Below are positions 10,601-14,745 of a stretch of 16,446 nt of DNA, piece after piece. This stretch comes from an uncultured Clostridia bacterium. Lineage in GTDB: Bacteria; Bacillota; Clostridia; UBA1381. The DNA is taken from the NCBI GenBank assembly GCA_910585795.1, contig CAJUFV010000213.1, positions 1 to 16,446 of the forward strand, written 5' to 3'. The number at the start of each line of letters is the position of its first letter. Position 1 is the stretch's first letter. Both the position numbers and the translations under genes were made by a program. Under the pieces are notes generated by a model, which was not told the origin of the DNA, searched no databases, and saw nothing but the letters and a program-made list of their open reading frames with translations.

Positions 10601-11397
10601 AGTGTTGACGATGTCTGTATACCATTCACTTCGGCAACTGCAAGCGCATATGTTATGCCTTGCGCTGTAAGTCCTGTATTATGTTCCATTTTTACGTCCA
10701 CGCTTGTAATCTTATTGTCGGTAATATTTACCTTCTTTACCGTTGCCGGATAACCCTCATAGGTTTCTGTAACAGTAGCAGGATAATACACATTGCTTAG
10801 ATTTTTATTTATTACATCTCCGCCATTTAATATTGTTTCGGATACAATGCAGGGAGTATTATCACGCATATTTTCAGTAATACCTTTTAGCACCGCTGCC
10901 TGTGCTTTCTGTGCATCAGTCGCGTCTGCCGCCTGACCTACTTCTACTGTTTTCTGTGCTTCTGCAAAGAAAATATATGCCGCATTATCCGCGCCTGCGT
11001 CATTTTCGTGTGAATTTTCTACAAGTCCTGTTTTATCAGCCTTGTAATAGAATTTTACAGACTGAAAATCATATGTATCCTTATTCATTATATTTTTATA
11101 GCGTTCTGTTGCACTATTAAGAAATTCAATCCAGCCTGCGTTGATGTCAACAAAAGCAATATTATTAAGTTCATCTGCCGTATAGCCTGAATAATCATCA
11201 CCCAAAATCGACTGCACATAGCTTGTATCAGTCAGTATCTTGTTTACAAAGGTTTCTCCCGCTTCGGAATAATGTCCGAGTGTTGACGACCATTTGCCGG
11301 TTGATGAGTTAAACTGACCTGTGCCGCTTCTGTCAATCGGACCTACTACGATAAGATTTGCTCCTGCTTTTACACAATCACGATAATACCGTTCCAT
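1636..11397 (-). CDS. Downstream frame of the giant secreted carbohydrate esterase (interrupted gene)
   Basis: 3,253 codons from the first ATG after the in-frame TGA at 11437-11439; it ends in TAA. This ATG has no Shine-Dalgarno sequence and lies inside the first SGNH domain, so it is a formal start only; the frame continues the gene that begins at 12360. Residue numbers below count from that start. Order: rest of SGNH-1 (to about 485); beta-rich non-catalytic stretch (486-1942); galactose-binding/malectin-like plus SGNH-2 (1943-2320); Pro/Thr linker (2322-2338); small beta domain (2339-2426) of a kind common in clostridial secreted CAZymes; malectin-like plus SGNH-3 (2499-2860); ConA-like domain (2905-3091); degenerate CE1-like hydrolase (3105-3309); SASA/CE6-like esterase (3319-3574). 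No LPXTG, SLH or dockerin module is seen, so the product is probably released. Likely role: O-deacetylation of plant polysaccharide such as rhamnogalacturonan or xylan. The first in-frame base changes needed for full expression are discussed under findings. Confidence 0.85.
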   Translation of the reverse strand: MERYYRDCVKAGANLIVVGPIDRSGTGQFNSSTGKWSSTLGHYSEAGETFVNKILTDTSYVQSILGDDYSGYTADELNNIAFVDINAGWIEFLNSATERYKNIMNKDTYDFQSVKFYYKADKTGLVENSHENDAGADNAAYIFFAEAQKTVEVGQAADATDAQKAQAAVLKGITENMRDNTPCIVSETILNGGDVINKNLSNVYYPATVTETYEGYPATVKKVNITDNKITSVDVKMEHNTGLTAQGITYALAVAEVNGIQTSSTLATKYDVTNGNGKFTLLFENPIELTESGEYTVWLQGLDDDTQAVKQGEEYRFSEKFTQNDVSDIDEYLMGDYDDIEIPDTFSYFGVKTGSSINSQNGWRLEGSASYTTTLENDGEKTYMQIANTGCKDNGSGGTYYLYKPFSSSVKDGKIVFDTDIYYESGVLNFYYSESGRKMEDTASVKCFEVNNSILTSNGETFNITPNAWTHIVYSLDYDNGTAEMTVGSETKSYTIEKLNTCLADDYNPKTLGSFCISGVSKQEANFKFANLSVKKLISKNLEDKTVSVSASEGGDVKIQGYDTKAVTVPMNSTLTIEAIPNDGYKFINWLDADDKMVSSDLQVDIRTHKNLALTAVFEEGEAEYDYKPYSCDFTRLIKNGADTTYGTANDIIKIDSYTTAYLTYDGTYVSADGKVFLKGKSSTCAYTDSAYIEFIAPADGTVTCIGADNFNYSIDGGTRTYSKSITSKLQKGQILRVWYRVSGTAITSLSFQPDEKPVETTTPTEKPIETTAPTDKPSETPSVEPEREVIYSENFESYNVGDNGGWTSPAGTMGIKSDSTSGIEKYQTVVSGKSGTCRSGYVELANAIDQNFVFECDFKSNSNVNVSDLELLENKSSIYANHGKYSNAKYAFTMARPKNSNLYVINNATDDSGLTLDSYTQPAVTTKEIANNPWLHIKVIGNFDNHTAIAYITSLDGKTTYYHGMTDMSTDITSWKCIHLLSPSTGADTCIDNIKISKALSSDLAEKFHTVKINDGISEFSQYVFSGESAVNIPDMSIYGAAFEGWNVNGETKSNDELKSLPITEDTTITAKISDNYIENIESVEFNNFPTDNLLVMGADGDTYADNNISLTITGERGTSIVATPDSRVTDYKIEWTFDGFRTMGGKPTGETGFIYCDSYGLCEITDKAQTAVNFKLKNTAENYYGRVTAKVTYNNKTLSISKPLLLLSDTSRDEAVIIPKTGYTADYNKYDSALVGYKASKDDVLTGGWSTDGSDVSHITLNSDSTGKHLSLTRDLSGNSSYIYNTIGNITSQTVFSQDVRFGMDASIEYGADTAKGTVTAFNSTAFTLSLSDSAITLNGSPVCNGEKNKWYHIEITADPTTKLCFAKVYNLNSDGDYSDETPIAKTQTVNFKDGYTTGAYYRITLEKDKNNSVDINNVEVTTAQTDESSINITAPETVTIPSSGTNTTEISVSAKVVGGDDAIGMASWEIADETAAGVSIASKDAKSATLTIDSAASAGELPIRVTINGTSAIKKIKLIGTQNNIAFTSSPTGAMIPASGSANYTYTAEVRNGNGDKIDGTVSYSLYNADNTAELNAAGISISNSGVLTITSSASPQTIYVRATLGDLTKSVKVSVYGLKFDFGTNTPANGYTSVTSQTLYSENLGYGITGTATDNADKLSGSDFGFKVKLEKGEVYKVIAKYKGTIKCEKIDSSLSGFERTKSALEADTYNTAVFGDGVLDITLSGAGELDSISIEKVERTANAKPAWWTIGDSTVQQNGSWAYTLNNTLSTYTKLNNTISAFYNSGQAGRQHKSYYSEGLLNNVLCGIKPGDVVSISGMGTNDSGSTKEQFKAYNNAYIDAVEDMGAYVILGSYTPTGNYGATQGKVYDSDNVLFKGIRTNAYDTAIREIYAERKNDDKILGFIDIGQIADNLMTNNVRTAYNTAADNGKTAAEARAAANEKATELMAMWKDYNHYYTDFSNYILPEITNRAAQLILGEAQDAVPAVIDLKSVSSTPTTAPTASPTVPPAKENNIKILEKSMTDKNIVIKIDKDFDGTAIAAMYDNNAVLKQILTETDSSKTRDFSFIKPDNITGYTIKLMSWDSLNGMKPIDRVQTITVSDITVNQPTPDPSVNSSIEVISSEEYIDVSSLKMYDNNTYRMYNVDGSYETVTAQNGKVHNTTGTKVTVVPEYKFDFTQDGHIDGYVKVGANSYTEEKGYGLLSGVDYSINGNGCRPVDGRPIKVDVPAGFYDITVYRVGGVRADVYSEGVQIINNTTSNGSQNRPSESAVMYAPSVNIEKGADITFGNIQGNSERIASIEIVRVPEQYRKPVIWVAGDSESANYYPIDANGSDLDSNKIMMTGFGMQLGKFLSDKYRVANWGQPSATAGTWNSECLEAISKRMQKGDTILIDFGINDAISSSNKVDVDTAKANIKAIVDAAKAAETTPILISPVYNSKYQHRTYFTYNKASDSNILSDFAKELEAEFIDLNKYTMLYTDEAIAQTGDENWITNNYHVGDNLHMTQHSALLDASFICAQMKKMGYETTDFAYTYKDISSIGDNFTRGTESGVTRVYSIAEAEKFIAANAAPEEVYSKTWDFAENQTANSGNNIPVVSGTAEWNADNKNIKFDANTKTTGSISLTLDPAAKGDIIKVAFDLNIGALGGQIFSYDISDNEGNKIAECSIDAYNSKASLNVGNSLTADNQTININKINDDGMKAGVTQVINEIDFLNKTVTVTIGQTTFTGNLTGAETGTVSSVNIKSERNKTADRSIYLDNLSVKAYKSTNSGGDTETAFPAFEKKVYTAQDGTELSYRISVPENVSENIPVLVYLHGETRKGTDNESQLYNAQYMFDEIEKSEIDCILIAPQCPSGSAWTDMSDIVSELAQSIENANSDRIYIAGYGEGANACYDLLETGAFAAAVPISGTGDMSKAQAIADTNAAVMAFNGSEETENARDMIKALITAGAKNAEYSEIYGESSNIQDKAAQSGVVEWLMSKNKTANSLEEIKNVDLAIFMGQSNMAGRGEYEDAVFCPVGHGYEFRSVTEPDMLFNITGPFGKKENNDAVNDNSGAGEDRRSGDMVSALMESYYNQTGTPIVGVQCSRGGTNLGYWNGMAVRNEAQSRLTAAKTYLEENGYEIGHIFMVWVQGEADGDKLQTGSQSIDGYKNSTLAVFDYMKEVGITDMFIVQTGHYNGDDADGTHDAAYVAIHDAQGALAQENENVYAVGSLLEYQSSMKDQYHFHQDAYNEVGIAAGTAIAQIYAQ
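1639..2406 (-). other. SASA/CE6-like O-acetylesterase domain (C-terminal module)
   Basis: Residues 3319-3574 of the full frame. Block I is FMGQSNMAG with the nucleophile Ser3329; WVQGEAD follows about 130 residues later; DQYH near the end supplies the Asp3548/His3551 pair. These are the marks of the SASA family (sialate O-acetylesterase-like, overlapping CE6 acetylxylan esterases). It looks catalytically complete and is the last module, ending the protein at QIYAQ. Confidence 0.85.
2434..3048 (-). other. CE1-like alpha/beta-hydrolase domain lacking the catalytic triad
   Basis: Residues 3105-3309. The fold markers of the CE1/PHB-depolymerase-like group are present: VYTAQDGTELSYRISVP, LVYLHGE (oxyanion region), IAPQCP, DRIYIAG, and a closing DKAAQ..VVEWLMSK. 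But the nucleophile elbow reads GYGEG, with Gly3212 where Ser belongs; the acid region reads FNGSEE where HGxxD is usual; and the His region reads SSNIQDKA where GHNxWDKA is usual. All three triad positions are substituted, so it is probably a pseudoenzyme kept for binding or structure. Confidence 0.75.
3781..4866 (-). other. Malectin-like domain plus SGNH esterase (third module)
   Basis: Residues 2499-2860. A galactose-binding-like domain opens with YKFDF..GHIDGYVKV, matching the openings of modules one and two. The SGNH hydrolase follows: VAGDSES (Ser2646), NWGQPSAT (block II Gly), DFGIND (Asn2723), and GDNLH (Asp2826/His2829). All blocks of the GDSL/SGNH family are in place and resemble rhamnogalacturonan acetylesterases, so this module is predicted to be active. 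Confidence 0.8.
5401..6534 (-). other. Malectin-like domain plus SGNH esterase (second module)
   Basis: Residues 1943-2320. It opens with LKFDFGTNTPANGYTSV, the same pattern as the other two modules. The esterase shows TIGDSTV (Ser2079), GMGTND (Asn2148) and DYNH (Asp2278/His2281). An Ala-rich, probably helical insertion lies shortly before DYNH. It is predicted to be an active SGNH carbohydrate esterase. A Pro/Thr/Ala linker at 2322-2338 separates it from what follows. Confidence 0.78.
6535..10905 (-). other. Long non-catalytic beta-rich region of the giant esterase
   Basis: Residues 486-1942, about 1,450 residues between SGNH-1 and SGNH-2 without a recognised catalytic motif. In order: an Ig/FN3-like part (about 503-640); a ConA/LamG-like domain (665-860); a bacterial InlB-type repeat with GYKFINW (867-941); a beta domain (946-1075); a Pro/Thr linker (1077-1108); a second ConA-like domain opening with NFESY (1111-1321); a second InlB-type repeat with FEGWNVNGE (1330-1396); an Ig-like part (1403-1535); a third ConA-like domain (1538-1748); two Ig-like domains (1754-1942). 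Domain names are by eye from pattern and spacing. Carbohydrate binding or spacing is the likely job. Confidence 0.55.
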
Positions 11398-11436
11398 ATT
11401 TTTTACATACGCATCTGTGCCTGTTTCATTATGTCC

Positions 11437-12360
11437 TCACTCTGCGTATAAATAATCGCCTTGTTTTAACTTTACGTTATTGTAATGGCTATTATCGCCC
11501 GAATTTATTCCGCCGTCGCCCTGATTGGAAAGAGCAATGTTTTCAGGCAGATATTTTGTAAGTCCCTGTCCTGTTCCTGCATAATTCTGCAAAGGGAAGT
11601 ACGGGAAGCCGCAGCCTTGGTCGCAGCCTGTTGAATCGCCCATAAGCCAAAGTGTTGTACCGTTTTCAAGTTTTGTAACTTCCATTGATGCTATCGCCGC
11701 GTTTTTACCTGTTACTTCAATACTTATTGAGTCGTCTTTATAATTGCCGTTTATACTTTTAAAATATACAGTTTCAACGTCAACATTAAACGAATATTCA
11801 AGGTTTTCACCTGCGGGAATTTCAACGTCAGTTAAAAGTTGATGACGTCTTTCAGCGAAAAGAGAAATTTTTGCAGCTTCTGATTGACTTGAATTAGCAA
11901 GTGTAACCTTTACATTATAATATCCACCGTTTTCCGCCGTCATAGAAAAGCGTATAGGATTTTCAGTCGTATAATCGTAAAAATCATTTGGCTCTGTTAC
12001 AGCACTTCCGCAAACGGCAGCAACAAAATCAGAGTTTGCACCTGTTCCGCTTCCTGTTCCATTTACAAGCTCTATTTGCTGTCCCTGAATTGTATTAAAG
12101 CTGTCCATAAGCGAGCCTGCATTGAATTTATAGTCCCTTTCTCCGATTCCTATAAATCCATATTCAAGACTGTCTGTAAATTTAGTATCTGCGCTTACTC
12201 CTATGTATCCGTCCTCTACATTGTCAGATGAGCCAAAATCAAATTTCCATTGCCCCTGCGCGTTGTTATAGTTCTCCTCCGCAAAAATATTTGCCGTGGG
12301 TAATACTGATATTCCCATTACGATTGAAATTGCTAAACTGATAACTTTTTTGAATTTCAT
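11437..12360 (-). CDS. N-terminal fragment of the giant esterase: signal peptide, malectin-like domain and half an SGNH domain
   Basis: 307 residues from the ATG at 12358-12360, chosen because AGAGGAG sits just upstream and because the protein then begins with a classical signal peptide (MKFKK, a hydrophobic core to about residue 20, cleavage likely after NIFA at 27). An upstream ATG at 12411 would place 17 charged residues before the signal and has no good ribosome site. Residues 38-225 form a galactose-binding/malectin-like domain (WKFDFG, VEDGYIGV). The SGNH hydrolase of the rhamnogalacturonan-acetylesterase type starts near 233 with MGDSTG (Ser243) and breaks off at YLYAE followed by TGA. 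In the same frame the next residues are GHNE, the block III motif with Asn311, so the TGA interrupts the catalytic domain at a position that is normally aromatic. Alone, this fragment lacks the block III Asn and the Asp/His pair and should be inactive. Confidence 0.85.
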   Translation of the reverse strand: MKFKKVISLAISIVMGISVLPTANIFAEENYNNAQGQWKFDFGSSDNVEDGYIGVSADTKFTDSLEYGFIGIGERDYKFNAGSLMDSFNTIQGQQIELVNGTGSGTGANSDFVAAVCGSAVTEPNDFYDYTTENPIRFSMTAENGGYYNVKVTLANSSQSEAAKISLFAERRHQLLTDVEIPAGENLEYSFNVDVETVYFKSINGNYKDDSISIEVTGKNAAIASMEVTKLENGTTLWLMGDSTGCDQGCGFPYFPLQNYAGTGQGLTKYLPENIALSNQGDGGINSGDNSHYNNVKLKQGDYLYAE

Positions 12361-12402
12361 AGCTACTCCTCTTTTCTTAATTAGTTTTAATATTTTATCT
12401 AT

Positions 12403-12431
12403 ATTATACAATGTTTTTCTAATTCTTTAAA
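12403..12431 (-). promoter_or_regulatory. Predicted promoter of the esterase operon
   Basis: On the minus strand, TATAAT (12403-12408) lies 17 bp from a weak -35, TTTAAA (12426-12431). A perfect -10 with a poor -35 is typical of a promoter that needs an activator. The -35 directly abuts the TTGCATTTT repeats at 12432-12461, the place where an AraC-type activator would touch RNA polymerase. The start codon is 42 bp beyond the -10 box. Confidence 0.6.
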
Positions 12432-12461
12432 TTGCATTTTATACAGTTTTGTTTGCATTTT
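12432..12461. promoter_or_regulatory. Two TTGCATTTT direct repeats, 21 bp apart: probable AraC-type operator
   Basis: TTGCATTTT occurs at 12432-12440 and at 12453-12461, starting 21 bp apart, that is two helical turns on the same face of the DNA. AraC-family proteins, with two HTH motifs per monomer, commonly bind such tandem half-sites. One copy abuts the -35 of the esterase promoter; the other covers the -35 (TTGCAT) of the regulator's own promoter. This arrangement suggests activation of the operon together with autorepression. The sites are AT-rich, so chance is possible. Confidence 0.5.
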
Positions 12462-12481
12462 TTGATATTCTATGTTATTAT
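12453..12481 (+). promoter_or_regulatory. Predicted promoter of the AraC-family regulator gene
   Basis: TTGCAT (12453-12458), a 17-bp spacer, then TATTAT (12476-12481) preceded by TG one base upstream, which makes an extended -10. The gene starts at 12502 with AAAGGCGG a few bases upstream as ribosome binding site, leaving a very short leader. The -35 is part of the second TTGCATTTT repeat. Confidence 0.6.
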
Positions 12482-12501
12482 AATTAAAAGGCGGCGATAA
12501 T

Positions 12502-13365
12502 ATGGAAAAAACAATCATCAAACACGGAAATCATATTATAAATAACGATAAAGACGGATATATGTTCAGTTACAACGCATCAAAAGGAGTTAATTTTAAC
12601 TCGCATATTCATAAATGCCACGAGATTATTCACATCATCAAAGGGGAGTTTCTTTATACTGTTGAGGGCAAAGAATACAGGCTTTCGGACGGCGATTTAA
12701 TCTTAACAAAACCTGATGAATTGCACTCTTTCAGTTTTCCGAAAGAATGTGAATACAAAAGAGAGTTTTTGCATATTTACCCTAATTTTCTTGAACGCTT
12801 TCCTGAAGCTGCAAAAATTTTAAACACACGGCAAGCGGGCGTATTAAATCTTATCCCCGCCGAAAAGGTAAAAAAATACAATATAGACAAAATTTTCAAT
12901 GAAATGTATATCTACTGTGCAGACCCGCTGCCCGAAACGGATTTAATGGTATTATTATGCACTGTTCAGATAATATTGAAATTAAATCATATATGGTTTA
13001 ATGACACTCCCGAATATAGAGATGTTATGACAGACGCAAAAACTAACTCCATACGCGATTATATAGATTGGCATTGTATGGAAGATATAACTGCCGCTTC
13101 CGTAGCCGAAGCCGTTTTTATGTCGCAGGCATATGCAAGCAGATTTTTCAAAGAAAAAACAGGAATGACCATAAAATCATATCTCAATATGCGCCGCATA
13201 ACAAACGCAAAAAATCTTATAATGGAAGGACATAAAGTAACAAGTGTTTTTGCTCGTTGCGGATTTAAGGATTATTCCACCTTTTACCGCGCATTTGTTA
13301 AATATGTTGGTATGACACCAGAGAAATTTAAAAGCACACACAATCAAAAGAAACATAGCAAATGA
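12502..13365 (+). CDS. AraC/XylS-family transcriptional regulator with cupin sensor domain
   Basis: 287 residues. The N-terminal part (about 20-95) is a cupin fold: HIHKCHEIIHIIKGEF at 35-50, then GDLILTKPDELHSF at 64-77, the usual sugar-sensing pocket of this family. A helical linker follows. Residues 183-280 are the double HTH DNA-binding domain: ITAASVAEAVFMSQAYASRFF for the first HTH, RRITNAKNLI, then VTSVFARCGFKDYSTFYRAF and YVGMTPEKFK for the second, matching the family signature. It is divergent from the esterase/GH27 operon across 141 bp containing paired direct repeats, so it very probably controls that operon and itself. Its TGA stop lies inside the stem of its own terminator. The ligand cannot be told from sequence; a galactose- or rhamnose-containing sugar is a guess from the neighbours. 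Confidence 0.93.
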   Translation: MEKTIIKHGNHIINNDKDGYMFSYNASKGVNFNSHIHKCHEIIHIIKGEFLYTVEGKEYRLSDGDLILTKPDELHSFSFPKECEYKREFLHIYPNFLERFPEAAKILNTRQAGVLNLIPAEKVKKYNIDKIFNEMYIYCADPLPETDLMVLLCTVQIILKLNHIWFNDTPEYRDVMTDAKTNSIRDYIDWHCMEDITAASVAEAVFMSQAYASRFFKEKTGMTIKSYLNMRRITNAKNLIMEGHKVTSVFARCGFKDYSTFYRAFVKYVGMTPEKFKSTHNQKKHSK

Positions 13366-13392
13366 TTAAGCATCATTTGCTATGTTTTTAAA
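13351..13392 (+). terminator. Intrinsic terminator of the AraC-family gene
   Basis: A perfect 16-bp stem pairs 13351-13366 with 13372-13387 around the 5-base loop TAAGC, and the right arm ends in a T-run. The stop codon of the regulator (13363-13365) lies within the left arm, so the hairpin overlaps the end of the coding sequence. It insulates the regulator from the recombinase remnant. Confidence 0.85.
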
Positions 13393-13422
13393 CTTTTTAA
13401 AAAATATCTCATTTACCCTTGA

Positions 13423-14667
13423 CAATACGACTACTACGCAAGAGATACGTCAAAGAAAATTCGTGCTGTTATGAAAGCAAAGGGCGAGTCGGGAAAACAC
13501 TTGACAACCATTCCGCCGTATGGATATATGAAAAATCCTGACAATTCTAATGAGTGGATTATTGATGAGGGCGCGGCAGCAGTTGTCAAAAAGATTTTTC
13601 ATCTTTGCTTAGAAGGTTACGGACCGGCACAAATTGCTAAACAGCTTCAAGCAGATAAAATTATTATTCCGTTTGTGCATTGGAAACAGTCGGGAATAAT
13701 AAATATTTCAAAGGATATTGATAATCCGTATAAGTGGTCGGCTGATACTGTTTCAGGCATTTTAGAAAAGCAAGAATATATAGGCGATACAGTTAATTTT
13801 AAAACGCATAAGCAATCCTACAAGTCAAAAAAGAAAATCAATAATCCGAAAGAACAGCATTTAATATTTGAGAATACTCACAAACCAATTATTGATGTTG
13901 ATACTTGGGAAAAAGTACAGGAGTTAAGAAAAAACAAACGCAGACCGACAAAAACGGGTAAAACAAATATGTTTTCGGGCATTGCCTATTGCGCTGATTG
14001 CGGCGAAAAACTATATTATTGTACAAGCAATAACTTTGAAAAAAGACAAGATTATTTTGTCTGCTCGACTTCAAGAAAGAGCGGTAAAGATGTTTGCGAT
14101 ACTCATTATATACGGGCGGTCATTCTTGAAGAAGGCGTATTGGCGCATTTGAAAATGGTAATTGATTTTATTTCGCTGTATGAAGATACATTCAGAGAGG
14201 TTATGGGAGTACAGCATAAAGCGATTATCAAGAAAGAATTATCCTTAAAGAAAAGAGCGATAACAAAAGACGAAAACCGTATTAAAGAGTTAGACCGGCT
14301 ATTTACTTCAATTTATGAGGATAAAACAAGCGGAGTTTTAACAGAAAGCCGATTTAAAATGCTTGCCGAACAATATGAGCAAGAGCAAGAGGAATTAAAA
14401 GAAAAGGTCAAAATTCTGTCTGATGAAATCGAACAGCAAGAGCAGGAAACTAACAATGTTGAAAGATTTATCGCAAAAGTACATAAATATTTTGATTTAC
14501 AGGAATTAACGCCGGACATTTTAAATGATTTGGTGAAAAGGGTTGAAGTCTACGCACCGGAAAAAATAAACGGCAGACGGACGCAGCATATTGATATTTA
14601 TTATGATTTTGTAGGCTTACTGCCAATGTCATTATTGCAAACAAAAATGAATAACAGCATAGCCTGA
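13423..14667 (+). pseudogene. 5'-truncated large serine recombinase (Tn4451 TnpX/TndX type)
   Basis: Homology-like reading begins at about 13423-13429 (QYDYYARDTSKKIRAV), shortly after an in-frame TGA at 13420-13422, and runs to a TGA at 14665-14667. The first ATG is at 13471 but has no ribosome site. Residues counted from that ATG: recombinase domain (PPYGYMKNPDN at 15-25, EYIGDTVNF at 102-110), zinc ribbon with Cys174, Cys177, Cys198 and Cys209, a coiled coil at about 250-330, and a terminal DUF4368-like segment. What is missing is the whole N-terminal resolvase domain of roughly 130 residues with the catalytic Ser, so the product could not cut DNA. It is most likely the relic of an integrative element of the Tn4451/Tn1549 group. 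No partner gene or att site is visible beside it. If expressed at all, a 398-residue DNA-binding fragment could be made. Confidence 0.85.
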
Positions 14668-14691
14668 ACTATGCTGTTATTCAAAATTTTG
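14648..14691. terminator. Probably bidirectional terminator between recombinase remnant and ptsI
   Basis: A perfect 15-bp stem pairs 14648-14662 with 14669-14683 around the loop CCTGAA, which contains the recombinase stop codon. On the minus strand the stem is followed at once by TTTTTG, a good U-run for ending the ptsI transcript. On the + strand a weaker run (CAAAATTTTGTT) follows. Between here and the ptsI stop (14692-14745) nothing else is recognised. Confidence 0.75.
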
Positions 14692-14745
14692 TTAATTACT
14701 GTCTTAACAGTGTCTCCCATAGGCGGATGATTTTATAAAAACATA

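Noticed and set aside
11380..11445. Selenocysteine at the in-frame TGA
   Set aside because: No convincing bacterial SECIS hairpin is seen just downstream, SGNH esterases do not use selenocysteine, and the position is normally aromatic and next to block III rather than catalytic.
1641..11561. Many + strand open frames of 60-123 codons opposite the giant esterase and GH27 genes
   Set aside because: They lie antisense to well-supported coding sequence, lack ribosome sites, and show compositions (runs of Ser, Val, Ile, Cys) typical of reverse-strand shadows.
12361..12411. Longer N-terminus of the esterase starting at the ATG at 12411
   Set aside because: It would put a charged 17-residue stretch before a standard signal peptide and overlap the leader and ribosome site of the better start at 12360.
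13419..13449. TTGACA as a promoter for the recombinase remnant
   Set aside because: The -35 is perfect but at 17 bp the -10 position reads GATACG, and no ribosome site precedes the ATG at 13471.
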